Shown piece by piece: positions 37,987-49,200 of a DNA stretch of 64,000 nt. Below the pieces are notes generated by a model that was given only the letters and a program-made list of their open reading frames with translations, had not been told where the DNA came from and did not search any database. This stretch comes from a virus. The stretch spans positions 1 to 64,000 of IMG/VR virus record IMGVR_UViG_3300042695_000382; one strand, written 5' to 3'. The translations under genes were made by a program, and so were the position numbers. Each line of letters begins with the position of its first letter. The stretch's first letter is position 1.

Positions 37987-40407
37987 ATGATTTATACCAA
38001 TAGTAACAGTTCTTTCCCAAGTCAGGTTGTACCGGATGAAGAAAAACAAAGTCTAGAATATGGCACATTAGTTGGGCAGGCTATTGAATACGAATGGTTC
38101 AATGGTAACTCTGGAACTGGTGGAGCCAATGGTAGATGGAATAACAACTGGCAAAGATACCATAATTTAAGATTATACGCTAGAGGAGAACAAAGTGTTC
38201 AAAAGTATAAAGATGAAATGGCTATTAATGGCGATTTATCTTATTTAAACATAGACTGGAAACCAGTACCTGTTATACCTAAATTTGTTGATATTGTTGT
38301 AAATGGAATATCAAGTAGAAATTATAAAGTAAAAACTGTAGCTCAAGATCCAGCTTCGGTTTCCGCAAAAACAAAATACACCCAAGCACTTACAAATGAT
38401 ATGCAGGCTAAAGAGTTGCTTGCGCAATTGAAAAGCAAACTTGGGGCTGACTTATACCAATCTGCAAACCCAGACTTATTACCTGAAGACGACGAGCAGT
38501 TAGCATTACACATGCAACTTTCTTACAAACAAGCGGTAGAGATTGCAGAAGAAGAATTAATTAGTAATTTCTTAGCTAATAATAAATATGATTTAATTAA
38601 TAAAAGATTAAATTACGATTTAACAGTTTTAGGAATTGCTTGTGCTAAAACAAGTTTTAATAAATCTAATAGTATTGAAATTGAATACGTAGATCCAGTA
38701 AATCTTGTTTACTCTTATACAGAAGATCCTAACTTTTCCGATATATATTATGTTGGGGAAGTAAAATCTATTGGATTGCAAGAATTAAAAAAAGAATTTC
38801 CTGATTTGGATGTTGAAGAACTAAGAGAAATTGAAAAGTATCAAGGTAATACAAGTTACACAAGAAATTTCAATGGATCATATCAAGATGGAAACATTGT
38901 ACAAGTACTATATTTTGAATATAAAACATATTCTAATCAAGTATTTAAAATAAAACAAACAGAGCAAGGTTTAGAAAAAGCCTTACAAAAAACGGACTTC
39001 TTTAATCCTCCTCCAAGTGATAACTTCGAGGTTGTATCTAGAAGTATCGAAGTATTATATTCAGGAGCAAAAATATTAGGGCATAACCAAATGCTTAGAT
39101 GGGAATTATGTGAAAACATGACTAGACCATTATCAGATACTACAAGAGTAGATATGAATTATGCTATTATAGCTCCTAGAATGTACCGCGGTAGAATTGA
39201 ATCATTAGTAAGTAGAATTACTACATTTGCTGATATGATTCAACTAACGCATTTAAAATTGCAACAGGTATTAGCCAAGATGGTGCCAGATGGAGTTTTT
39301 GTAGATGTTGATGGATTAGCCGAAGTTGATTTAGGTAATGGTACAAATTACAATGCTGCCGAAGCATTAAATATGTATTTCCAAACAGGTAGTATTGTTG
39401 GTAGATCAATGACCCAAGACGGAGGATTGAATCAAGGTAAAGTGCCTATTCAAGAATTACAAACATCAGCGGCTGGAGCAAAAATACAATCTTTAATTAC
39501 AGCTTACCAATATTATCTACAAATGATCCGTGATGTAACGGGATTAAATGAAGCAAGAGATGGAAGTATGCCTAATAGAGATTCATTAGTTGGATTACAA
39601 AAAATGGCTGCTGCTTCATCAAATACCGCAACAAAACATATATTAGATGGAAGTTTATTTTTAACTTTAAGAATATGTGAAAATATATCAAAGAGAGCAG
39701 CGGATGCATTAAAGTTTCCTATAACTGCAAATGCCTTAAGAAACAGTATATCTTTATATAATGCAGAAACACTTAAGGAACTAGAGCAATTAGATATTCA
39801 TGACTTTGGTATCTACTTAGAAGTAGAACCGGATGAAGAAGAAAAAGCACAGTTAGAACAAAATATACAAGTTGCATTACAATCAGGTGGTATTGATTTA
39901 GAGGATGCTATTGATATTAGAGAAATCAATAATATCAAACTTGCTAATCAGGCGTTGAAGTACAAACGTAAACGTAAGATGATGCAACAACAAGCAATGC
40001 AACAAGCGAATATTCAGGCTCAAGCGCAAGCAAATTCTCAAGTAGCAGAATCTGCAGCAATGTCAGAAGTTCAAAAGCAACAAGCATTATCTCAAACACA
40101 AATACAAGTAGCACAAGCTAAGAATCAATTTGAGATAGAAAAGATGGAGTATGAAGCTAGATTGAAACAACAACTAATGGAATTGGAGTTTCAATATAAT
40201 ATGCAGCTTGCTCAATTACAATCACAAGCCATAACTTCAAAAGTACAAATGGCAGAAGATAAAAAAGATCAAAGAGAAAAATTAAGAGGATCAATACAAT
40301 CTGAATTAACTAATCAAAGAAAAAATAATTTACCCCCAATGGACTTTGAGTCAGCAGGGATGGATAATTTAGATGGGTTTGATTTATCCCAGTTTGGACC
40401 AAAATAA
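37987..40407 (+). CDS. Portal protein
   Basis: 806 residues directly after the terminase. The N-terminal half has WKPVPVIPKFVDIVVNGISS, a portal-typical block, and VLGIACAKTSFNKSNSIEIE; the middle has ITTFADMIQLTHLKLQQVLA and IRDVTGLNEARDGSMPNRDS. The C-terminal 120 residues are a Gln-rich helix (MMQQQAMQQANIQAQAQ...) like the portal barrel or crown. It forms the dodecameric DNA gate. The call combines context and pattern. Confidence 0.88.
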   Translation: MIYTNSNSSFPSQVVPDEEKQSLEYGTLVGQAIEYEWFNGNSGTGGANGRWNNNWQRYHNLRLYARGEQSVQKYKDEMAINGDLSYLNIDWKPVPVIPKFVDIVVNGISSRNYKVKTVAQDPASVSAKTKYTQALTNDMQAKELLAQLKSKLGADLYQSANPDLLPEDDEQLALHMQLSYKQAVEIAEEELISNFLANNKYDLINKRLNYDLTVLGIACAKTSFNKSNSIEIEYVDPVNLVYSYTEDPNFSDIYYVGEVKSIGLQELKKEFPDLDVEELREIEKYQGNTSYTRNFNGSYQDGNIVQVLYFEYKTYSNQVFKIKQTEQGLEKALQKTDFFNPPPSDNFEVVSRSIEVLYSGAKILGHNQMLRWELCENMTRPLSDTTRVDMNYAIIAPRMYRGRIESLVSRITTFADMIQLTHLKLQQVLAKMVPDGVFVDVDGLAEVDLGNGTNYNAAEALNMYFQTGSIVGRSMTQDGGLNQGKVPIQELQTSAAGAKIQSLITAYQYYLQMIRDVTGLNEARDGSMPNRDSLVGLQKMAAASSNTATKHILDGSLFLTLRICENISKRAADALKFPITANALRNSISLYNAETLKELEQLDIHDFGIYLEVEPDEEEKAQLEQNIQVALQSGGIDLEDAIDIREINNIKLANQALKYKRKRKMMQQQAMQQANIQAQAQANSQVAESAAMSEVQKQQALSQTQIQVAQAKNQFEIEKMEYEARLKQQLMELEFQYNMQLAQLQSQAITSKVQMAEDKKDQREKLRGSIQSELTNQRKNNLPPMDFESAGMDNLDGFDLSQFGPK

Positions 40408-40439
40408 ATTTTTATTAACCAATTTTATAATATTATATC

Positions 40440-41612
40440 ATGTCAGAACCTGTAAAACAAGAAGGGGAATTTAAATTAAAAGCTAAAAGAGCTACCCCTA
40501 AAAAGTTAACAAAATCAGATGAACCTACAAAAGTAGATTTATCAGCTGCAAAACCAGCAGAAGAAATAACAAAAGTAGTAATACCTAATCAACCAGAAGA
40601 TGCCATTCAAGAACCAAGCACAGAGAGCAGCGTGTTACGCACAGAACAGCCCGAAATGGGATTGCAAGAAGTGGGACAAGGAAACGAAGGGACCATTGAA
40701 AATGTTATTGAAGAAATCAGTGAACAAGAAATAGTTCAAGAAGTTGAAAATGTTACAGCAGAATTAAACCAGCATATTGAAGAACAAGCAACAACAGGTA
40801 GAAAATTACCAGAGAATGTAGAAAAGCTTGTTAGTTTCATGGAAGAAACTGGGGGAACTGTAGAAGATTACGTAAGACTTAATGCTGATTATTCAAACAC
40901 AGATAGTGATACCTTATTAAAGGAATACTATAAACAAACAAGACCACATTTAAACATGGAAGAAATTGACTTCTTAATTGAAGATACTTTTGACTATGAT
41001 GAGGATATAGATGACGAGCGAGATGTCAGAAAAAAAAGACTCGCATTTAAAGAGGAAGTTGCAAAAGCCAAAACTTATTTGGAGACAATCAAAAGTAAAT
41101 ACTATGACGAAATTAAATTACGTCCTGGTGTTAACCAAGAACAACAAAAAGCTATGGACTTTTTCAACCGATACAATCAGGATCAACAAAAAGCAGAGAC
41201 GCAACATTCTAAGTTTAAAGCTGAGACTAAAACATTGTTTACCCAAGAATTCAAAGGTTTTGATTTCAATTTAGGTGAGAAAAGTTTTAGATATGGAGTT
41301 TCAAACCCGGAAGCGGTAGCTGAAAAACAATCCAATATCACCAATCTTATTAAGAAGTTCTTAAATGAAGATGGATCGGTTAGAGATGTTAAAGGATACC
41401 ATAAAGCGATGTACGCTGCAGAGAATGCTGATACTATTGCAAAACATTTTTATGAGCAAGGCAAAGCCGATGCAATTAAAGAGGTTGTTGCCAAATCTAA
41501 TAATATAACCACAACTGCAAGACAATCTCCTGCAGATAATGGATTTGTTAATGGATGGAAAGTAAAAGCGATTAATGGTGTTGATTCTACAAAATTAAAA
41601 ATAAAAAGATAA
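40440..41612 (+). CDS. Putative scaffolding protein (390 aa)
   Basis: Acidic, Glu-rich, low-complexity N-terminus (residues 1-120), followed by predicted helices (DEDIDDERDVRKKRLAFKEE, VAKAKTYLETIKSKYYDEIK) and a basic C-terminus. This pattern between portal and major capsid genes is typical of a scaffold removed after assembly. No protease motif was seen. Confidence 0.75.
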   Translation: MSEPVKQEGEFKLKAKRATPKKLTKSDEPTKVDLSAAKPAEEITKVVIPNQPEDAIQEPSTESSVLRTEQPEMGLQEVGQGNEGTIENVIEEISEQEIVQEVENVTAELNQHIEEQATTGRKLPENVEKLVSFMEETGGTVEDYVRLNADYSNTDSDTLLKEYYKQTRPHLNMEEIDFLIEDTFDYDEDIDDERDVRKKRLAFKEEVAKAKTYLETIKSKYYDEIKLRPGVNQEQQKAMDFFNRYNQDQQKAETQHSKFKAETKTLFTQEFKGFDFNLGEKSFRYGVSNPEAVAEKQSNITNLIKKFLNEDGSVRDVKGYHKAMYAAENADTIAKHFYEQGKADAIKEVVAKSNNITTTARQSPADNGFVNGWKVKAINGVDSTKLKIKR

Positions 41613-41639
41613 TTAACAATTAAAAAAAACTAAAGGATT

Positions 41640-43100
41640 ATGTCAAATGTACTTCCTGTGTACGGTTCAATTAAACCGTCTCAAAAACAACAAGCCTTAG
41701 AAACCAACTATTTAAATTTTACTGATGGTTCTGGCAACGATTTCGCACAACAATATTTACCAGAAATCTATGAAGCTGAAGTAGAGCGTTATGGAAATAG
41801 AACTCTTTCTGGTTTCTTAAGAATGGTAGGAGCTGAAATGCCTATGTCTTCTGACCAAGTAGTTTGGTCTGAACAAAACCGTTTACACATTGCTTACAAA
41901 GAAGTAACTTGTGATAGTGGTACTCAATTAAGTTTTGTTACTGATTCTACAAATGGACCAAACTTCGTAAACAACGTAATTTCTATTGGACAAACTTTAG
42001 TAGTTATGAGTCCTTCTACAGGAAAAGAACTTAAAGTTTATGTTACTGCTTCTACTGCAGATGCTACAACAGGAACTGGTGGAGCTACTAACCCAGCATT
42101 ACTTACTGTTAAGCCATATACTCAAGCTACTTTAACAGGTGGACCAGTAGATTTTACAGGTGCTACAGATCTTAAAATCTTTGTTTATGGATCTGAATTT
42201 AGAAAAGGTACTACTGATGCTTCATTAAACTCTGTAACTCCATCATTTACACAATTTAGTAACTCTCCAATCATTATTAAAGAAAGATACCAAGTATCTG
42301 GATCTGATACTGCTCAAATTGGATGGGTTGAAGTTGCTACTGAAGATGGAACAGGTGGTTTCTTATGGTACTTAAAAGCTGAATCTGAAACAAGATTACG
42401 TTTTGAAGATTACTTAGAAATGTCTGTAATTGAGGGTGAATTAGTTTCTGGATCATCTACTTTAGATACTGGAAATGGTCTTAAAGGAACTCAAGGTTTA
42501 TTCGCTGCAATTAAAGAAAGAGGTAACGTAGTTAACAACTTTACTGCTGCTGCGGGATTATCTGATTTTGATTCAATCTTGAAAAACTTAGATACTCAAG
42601 GTGCTATTGAAGAAAACATGTTATTCTTAAACAGAGCTACATCTCTTGATTTTGATGATATGCTTGCTTCTTTATCTTCTGGAGCTGCTGGTGGTGTTGC
42701 TTACGGTTTATTTGAAAACTCTGAGCAAATGGCGCTTAACTTAGGTTTCTCTGGATTCAGAAGAGGATCTTACGATTTCTACAAAACTGACTGGAAATAC
42801 TTAAATGATGCTTCTACTCGTGGTGGTATGGTTAATACTTCTATTGATGGTGTATTAGTTCCAGCTGGTACTTCTACAGTTTACGATCAACAATTAGGAA
42901 CAAACATCCGTCGTCCATTCTTACACGTTCGTTATAGAGCTAACCAAGCTGATGACAGACGTATGAAATCTTGGATTACTGGATCTGTTGGAGGAGCTTA
43001 CACATCTGATTTAGATGCAATGCAAGTTCACTTCTTATCAGAAAGATGTTTAGTAACTCAAGGAGCTAATAACTTCGTATTGTTTACAGCTACTGTATAA
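41640..43100 (+). CDS. Major capsid protein
   Basis: 486 residues. Codon use is more uniform (GGA, ACT, TCT, GCT) than in neighbours, usual for a highly expressed gene, and a hairpin terminator follows. The start SNVLPVYGSIKPSQKQQ and segments ETRLRFEDYLEMSVIEGELV, LFENSEQMALNLGFSGFRRG and RRPFLHVRYRANQADDRRMK are consistent with HK97-fold capsids of Bacteroidota podoviruses. Position after the scaffold supports the call. Confidence 0.85.
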   Translation: MSNVLPVYGSIKPSQKQQALETNYLNFTDGSGNDFAQQYLPEIYEAEVERYGNRTLSGFLRMVGAEMPMSSDQVVWSEQNRLHIAYKEVTCDSGTQLSFVTDSTNGPNFVNNVISIGQTLVVMSPSTGKELKVYVTASTADATTGTGGATNPALLTVKPYTQATLTGGPVDFTGATDLKIFVYGSEFRKGTTDASLNSVTPSFTQFSNSPIIIKERYQVSGSDTAQIGWVEVATEDGTGGFLWYLKAESETRLRFEDYLEMSVIEGELVSGSSTLDTGNGLKGTQGLFAAIKERGNVVNNFTAAAGLSDFDSILKNLDTQGAIEENMLFLNRATSLDFDDMLASLSSGAAGGVAYGLFENSEQMALNLGFSGFRRGSYDFYKTDWKYLNDASTRGGMVNTSIDGVLVPAGTSTVYDQQLGTNIRRPFLHVRYRANQADDRRMKSWITGSVGGAYTSDLDAMQVHFLSERCLVTQGANNFVLFTATV

Positions 43101-43110
43101 CAACTAAGTG

Positions 43111-43154
43111 GTAATTACCCTCGTTGAACTGACGGGGGTAGTTATTACTCTTTT
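43111..43154 (+). terminator. Rho-independent terminator after the capsid gene
   Basis: GTAATTACCCTCGT pairs with ACGGGGGTAGTTATTAC across loop TGAACTG (mismatches aside), followed by TCTTTT. A strong hairpin directly after the most highly expressed gene would partly separate it from downstream tail genes. Confidence 0.8.
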
Positions 43155-43181
43155 AAAACAATTATTAAATTATATTATATT

Positions 43182-44036
43182 ATGGCAACAAGACCAAACA
43201 CAAAAGCAAAAGAAATTTTAGTTGACGAAGAAATCGCAACACAAGAATATACCGAAGTGGTTGAAACTCCAAAACCGGTAAAAAAAGAACCACAAAAACC
43301 AACTTGGGAAATTAAAGACCGTACCTATATTATAGCGGACAGTCATGCTGGTTTAACGTATACTTTACAAAGCAGACACTCAGTTAGATACCCTTTATTG
43401 TGGTTTAATCAAGAAACTGGTGAGCAAGAAGAATTACGTTATGCAACAAATCAGAATTCTCCATTAGTTAGTGAACAAAAAGGACAATCTACATTAGGAC
43501 ATATTATGTTTGAAAATGGAGTTCTTAATGTTCCAAAAGAAAGACAAAACTTACAAAAATTATTATCTATTTATCATCCAGCTTTAAATAAAAAGTATAC
43601 AGAATTTAATGCTGTTGCAATTGCTGAAGATACATTAGATGATCTAGAATTAGAGGTTCAAGCAATGAACGCTGCATTTGATATGGATATTGATATGGCA
43701 GAAGCTATTGTAAGAGTTGAAGTAGGATCAAGAGTAAATAAAATGAGCTCTAAAGAAATTAAGAGAGACTTACTTTTACTTGCTAGAAAAAATCCAGCAT
43801 TATTCTTAGACTTAGCAAATGATGAGAATGTTCCATTAAGAAACTTAGCAATTAGAGCATCGGAGGTAGGGATTATAAAATTATCACAAGACCAAAGAAC
43901 ATTTACTTGGGGAGAGAACGGAAGAAAATTAATGACCGTTCCGTTTGATGAAAACCCATACTCAGCAATGGCTGCATTTTTCAAAACAGATGAAGGCGTA
44001 GAAATCTTTAAGGCAATAGAGAAAAAACTTAAATAA
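43182..44036 (+). CDS. Putative virion protein (284 aa) after capsid
   Basis: Charged N-terminal linker (KEILVDEEIATQEYTEVVET), a central beta part (RTYIIADSHAGLTYTLQSRH) and helical C-terminal half (DLANDENVPLRNLAIRASEV). No named family. Its place between two terminators and next to connector genes suggests a head-completion or minor capsid role. Confidence 0.65.
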   Translation: MATRPNTKAKEILVDEEIATQEYTEVVETPKPVKKEPQKPTWEIKDRTYIIADSHAGLTYTLQSRHSVRYPLLWFNQETGEQEELRYATNQNSPLVSEQKGQSTLGHIMFENGVLNVPKERQNLQKLLSIYHPALNKKYTEFNAVAIAEDTLDDLELEVQAMNAAFDMDIDMAEAIVRVEVGSRVNKMSSKEIKRDLLLLARKNPALFLDLANDENVPLRNLAIRASEVGIIKLSQDQRTFTWGENGRKLMTVPFDENPYSAMAAFFKTDEGVEIFKAIEKKLK

Positions 44037-44053
44037 TACGTAATACTAATATA

Positions 44054-44079
44054 TAGGCGGTGGCTGAGGTTACCGCCTA
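44054..44079 (+). terminator. Hairpin TAGGCGGT/ACCGCCTA, terminator-like
   Basis: Perfect 8-bp stem (44054-44061 with 44072-44079) with a 10-base loop. It is followed by AATATTATAATAAA instead of a U-run, so it may attenuate transcription or protect mRNA. Confidence 0.55.
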
Positions 44080-44101
44080 AATATTATAATAAAGATACAA
44101 G

Positions 44102-45019
44102 ATGGCAATAAATGTAGATACAGTTTATAGAACTGTTTTATTAATAGTTAATAAAGAACAAAGAGGTTATTTAACCCCTGATGAATTTAATAAAACCGCA
44201 ACACAAGTTCAACTTGAAATATTCAATGAGTATTTTGAGGATCTTAATCAACAAATACGTTTGCCAGAAAACGATAGTGAATATGCTAATCGTAATAAAA
44301 ACTTACAAGAAAAAATAGCAATTTTCCACGAAGATGGTGATTGTCAATATATTAATGGATATTTTAATGTTCCATCTACATCAAATGTTTCTTCTAGTGA
44401 AGCAGTAACTTCAGTAGGAAGCTCTACAAGTTATACATTAACGGTTTTAACCGCGTCACAATTAGCATCAGGATTAGTAACGATTTCATTTGATGGAATT
44501 TTGCAAGACGATTCTACTTGGAATATTAATGGTAATGTATTAATATTAACAACACCTCCGACTGCAGGTACAAATATATTAATATCAGTTTACCCTTACG
44601 ATTTTTATAAATTAGGTACTGTTATTTATAAAGGAGAAAAAGAAGTACAATATGTACAACCTAATGAATTATTAGAACTTAATCTATCTCCATTAACAAA
44701 ACCATCATTATACTGGCCTGTATATACATATAAAGATTTTAAAATTAAAGTATATCCAACAACTATTACAGGGAATAATATAATTTCATGTACCTACTTA
44801 AGAAAGCCTTTAAATCCATCTTGGAATTTTACAATTGGGTCAAGTTCTCAATATATTTATAATCCGAATACTTCGGTGAATTTTGAATTACATCCAATTG
44901 AACAAACAAATTTAATAACAAGAATACTACTTTATTCTGGGATAGTTATAAAAGATCCGCAGATAATCCAAATAGCAGCACAACAAGTACAGGCTGAAAC
45001 TATTAATTCAAAAAGCTAA
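44102..45019 (+). CDS. Connector/ring-like virion protein (305 aa)
   Basis: MAINVDTVYRTVLLIVNKEQ then RGYLTPDEFNKTATQVQLEI and FNEYFEDLNQQIRLP, a start seen in phage proteins encoded just after the capsid. The C-terminal half is beta-rich with THxxIEQTNLITRIL. Probably a neck or ring component between portal and tail; inference from position. Confidence 0.65.
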   Translation: MAINVDTVYRTVLLIVNKEQRGYLTPDEFNKTATQVQLEIFNEYFEDLNQQIRLPENDSEYANRNKNLQEKIAIFHEDGDCQYINGYFNVPSTSNVSSSEAVTSVGSSTSYTLTVLTASQLASGLVTISFDGILQDDSTWNINGNVLILTTPPTAGTNILISVYPYDFYKLGTVIYKGEKEVQYVQPNELLELNLSPLTKPSLYWPVYTYKDFKIKVYPTTITGNNIISCTYLRKPLNPSWNFTIGSSSQYIYNPNTSVNFELHPIEQTNLITRILLYSGIVIKDPQIIQIAAQQVQAETINSKS

Positions 45020-45025
45020 TAAAGT

Positions 45026-46270
45026 ATGCCAATACCAAATAATGGTTTAATAACCGAAACAAATAGACAATATTACGAAGGAGCACAGGGGTTTGTAGGT
45101 GATGGTGTTACAACTACATTCCTAACAACATTTAACACAAATTTAATATTTGGCGGACCAGATGCTTGGGATCCTACTGATACTAACTATGCCCTAAATA
45201 ATTTTAAATTATATACGAGTTTAACTGCCCAACCCGGCACGTTTGAAGAGTATGTTTGGGGATATGATGTTGTAGACAACGCTATTATATTTACCAGCCC
45301 TCCTGCGGATGACTTATATATTGTTGTTCAATTAAAAAAATTAGATGGTGGTCAATATGGTCTTGATCAATCTGAAAAAGCATATGGGCAAACTGTAGAA
45401 GACAATTATGGCAGTTATGGTTATATTACTTTAAATGATATTATAAATAACTTTATGGTAGCCTATGTAGGCGAAGGGAAATTAATACAACAGGTTAAAC
45501 GTACTGATGTAATATTCCATGCTAAACGTAGCTTACAAGAATTTAGTTATGATACCTTAAGAAGTATTAAGTCACAGGAATTGACTGTACCAAATTCGTT
45601 AAGTGTTATATTACCTCAGGATTATGTTAATTATGTAAAATTAGCATGGATTGATCATTATGGTGTAAAACACCCAATATATCCTACAAATAATTTAACG
45701 ACTATACCTTACGAAAAACCATTGCAAGATAATAATGGAGAACCATTACAAGATAACTTCGGAAGTAATATAGAGGGAACTTCTATAACCCAAAGAAGAT
45801 GGGATCTAAATAATAGAGGTATTGATGGCTTACTTGGAGACCAAGGATGGGGAACAATGGGTTATGGTTACGGATATGATTCATGGTTATACTACGGGTT
45901 TTTTGGAGAAAGATATGGATTAGATCCACAATACGCTAATAGTAATGGTTGGTTTACAATAGATGATAGAGAAGGAAAAATATCATTTAGCAGTAACTTA
46001 ATAAATAAAATAATAGTATTTGAATATATATCTGATGGTTTAGCATACGACATGGACACAAGGGTGCCTAAATTAGCTGAAGAAGCAATGTATGCATACA
46101 TTATTCACGCAATAATCTCTTTAAGAGTAAATCAACCAGAATATATTATTAATCGCTTAAAACAAGAGAAAAGCGCTAAATTAAGAAATGCTAAAATTAG
46201 ATTATCTAATATTAAGCTAGAAGAAATTACTCAAGTATTGAGAGGTCAATCTAAATGGATTAAACACTAA
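45026..46270 (+). CDS. Connector/ring-like virion protein (414 aa)
   Basis: Features GYITLNDIINNFMVAYVGEG, VKRTDVIFHAKRSLQEFSYD, then LSVILPQDYVNYVKLAWIDH, with IIHAIISLRVNQPEYIINRL at the end. This protein type accompanies the preceding one in phages of this kind; function probably structural (head-tail adaptor). Confidence 0.65.
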   Translation: MPIPNNGLITETNRQYYEGAQGFVGDGVTTTFLTTFNTNLIFGGPDAWDPTDTNYALNNFKLYTSLTAQPGTFEEYVWGYDVVDNAIIFTSPPADDLYIVVQLKKLDGGQYGLDQSEKAYGQTVEDNYGSYGYITLNDIINNFMVAYVGEGKLIQQVKRTDVIFHAKRSLQEFSYDTLRSIKSQELTVPNSLSVILPQDYVNYVKLAWIDHYGVKHPIYPTNNLTTIPYEKPLQDNNGEPLQDNFGSNIEGTSITQRRWDLNNRGIDGLLGDQGWGTMGYGYGYDSWLYYGFFGERYGLDPQYANSNGWFTIDDREGKISFSSNLINKIIVFEYISDGLAYDMDTRVPKLAEEAMYAYIIHAIISLRVNQPEYIINRLKQEKSAKLRNAKIRLSNIKLEEITQVLRGQSKWIKH

Positions 46271-46275
46271 ATTAA

Positions 46276-49200
46276 ATGGCTGAAATTAAAAATAGTTTTC
46301 TATTGTCTAAAATGAATAAAGATTTAGATGATAGACTTGTTCCTAATGGAGAATATAGAGACGCATTAAATATATCTATTGGTAAATCAGAAAATGATGA
46401 TGTTGGCACTCTACAAAATGTTTTAGGTAATATAAAAATACCAGGAGCAGAAGAACTTGTAGGTAGTGAAGAATTTGGTTTTTCAGGACTTACTTGTATA
46501 GGTTTCTATATGGATAATGAACATAATAGAATATATAGATTTTTAACAAATTATACTGATCCAAATCCTTCTGAAATAACATTATGTGAAACATTACCAT
46601 ATTCTCCAGACGGAGGGTGGACAATGAAAATAACTGTATATGATTTTAATACAGCAACTTATAGCACATTGGTAGAAGGTACATTTTTAAATTTTTCAAC
46701 AACCAATATTATTACCGGTTTAAATTTACTTGAAGGATTATTATATTGGACGGACAATAGAAATCAGCCAAGAAAAATAAACTATAATAATTGCATAAAT
46801 AACTCAAGTTATTATACAACTGAAACGCAAATATCAGTAGCAAAATATGCCCCTGTAGAAAGTCCTCTTTTATATATAGAGGTAAAAGCATTTGCAACTG
46901 CAAATCAGCCATCGCCATTAGTTGTTGATGTTGATAGTACTGAAGGCTTGGTTGTTGGAATGACTTTAGTGTCTCCAGGACTTATAACAGGGGGAGAGAA
47001 TATAACTATACTAAGTGTAGATAGTGGTGCTAGCCAAATAACTTTATATTCAGCCCCAACAAATCCTATTGTTCTAGATCAGCCTTTAATATTTTTAATT
47101 TCAACTATGTCAAACCAGGAAAACAATCCTGCTTGGCCTGGAGATCCTGCATATTTAGAATCTAAGTATGTAAGATTTAGTTATAGATTTAAGTTTGATG
47201 ACAATGAATACTCTATATTAGCTCCATTTTCTCAAATTGCATTTATACCTAACCAAAAAGGTTATTTTATAAATGGAGATGAGCAAGCGGCTTATAGAAG
47301 TACTATATTAAAATGGATGGAAAATAACACAAATAATGTTGAGTTATTAATTCCAATGCCAGATACTGGAAACAATATCAATAGTACTTACAAAATAAAG
47401 TCAATAGACATTTTATATAAAGAATCAAATTCTTTAGCAATCAAAGTATTAGATAGTGTTGATTACAATACTATAAAACAAGCATTCCCTGATACAAATA
47501 TATATATTTATAGTTATCAGTCACAAAAACCATATAAGACCCTTGCGGAGGATCAAATTACAAGGGTATATGATAAAGTACCTACAAGAGCATTAGCGCA
47601 GGAAATATCAGGTAATAGAGTTATATATGGTAATTTCTATACAACATACACGCCACCAAATGCAATAAATTATAATGTTTCTGTTTTACCTAAAAGCGAT
47701 ATATTTCCAAGCTTTATAGAATATCCTAATCATACATTAAAACAAAATAGAAATTATCAAGTTGGTTTTGTATTGGCAGATAAGTTTGGAAGACAATCTT
47801 CTGTTATACTATCAACTATAGATTTATTAAAATTACCTGGCGGTTTTGGTGGATCAACAATATATTCTGCATATAGACCAAATAATGAAGTATTGCCTAC
47901 TGTTAAAGAATGGTTTGGTAATGCGTTAACTTTATTAGTTAATGATACAATAAAATCAACAAGGAATATTCCTTTAGGAACTCCTGGATTATACGCAGAA
48001 CAAAGAGGAGCGGGGTTTGCGGTAAGTGCAGGGGTCGTTACTGACAATGTTTATGTATATACCTTAGATACCTCATTACCTACAAATCCAGATGATAGTC
48101 CACAATTAGGTGATTACCTTAGGGGTAAATATACCGATTACGTTGAAATTACGTCAATTTCTCCACCGGGCACTATAACAACAGATGGGGCAATTAGTGA
48201 TATATATAACTATACTGTTCAAGAAGAGGGGGTATTAGATTTAAAATTTTCTTATACTTTAAATCAGATCGGTTGGTATTCTTATAAAGTATTGGTAAAA
48301 CAAAAAGAACAAGATTATTACAATGTTTATTTACCCGGTATACTTGATGGTTACCCAACTGGGCAAACAACAGGTACACAAGTTACATACACGGCTGGAG
48401 TTCCAAGTTTAGAGAATGGAATTAATACAACTAATTTTCCTACAAATGAAGTTGGGAAAACTAGTCATATGGTATTAATCAATGATAATATAAATAAAGT
48501 ACCTAGAGATTTAGCGGAAGTTGGTCCTGACCAAAAACAATACAGAAGTAGTGTTGAATTATTTGGAAGAGTGGAAAATAGACCTAAATTAATATCATTT
48601 GTTTCTTTACCTAATCTAGCTAATGCAAATGCTACTTCAATTCGTTATGATTTGACAACTCCAGAAGGAGAAGACATATTAGCCAATATAAAAGCAGGAG
48701 ATGGCTTGCAAAGCGTAGAAGCTCAATTTTCAAATTTTAAATGGTATAAAAATACTACAGTGGTATCAAATACTTTTTTAGAATATAACACTATAACAAA
48801 CACACCAGGTGCAGCAACGTTAATAGGTTCTACAACAATAGATATAATACCACCATTGTATGGTGACGTGCCTGCTGCTGGTGATCTAATTAGTCTTGTA
48901 GTTTCTGGTACACCTTATGATTATGAAGTGGCCAGTTATACCACAGGGATTGTTACTTTAGTTACCCCAGTCGCTGGTGCTGATATACCAAACGCAACAC
49001 AATTAGTATTTACAAACCCTAACATTGGGATGATTGTATTTACACCATCAAACCCTATAAGTGCCGGATGGGATAATTTTACAGCTACAGCAGCGGAGAA
49101 CAATCAATACTTTCCACTTAGAAAAGCAGACGTTGTAAATACAATTGCTTATGCTACAGATTTAGACTTTTTGCAAAATAGCGTAAATAATATAACTGGT

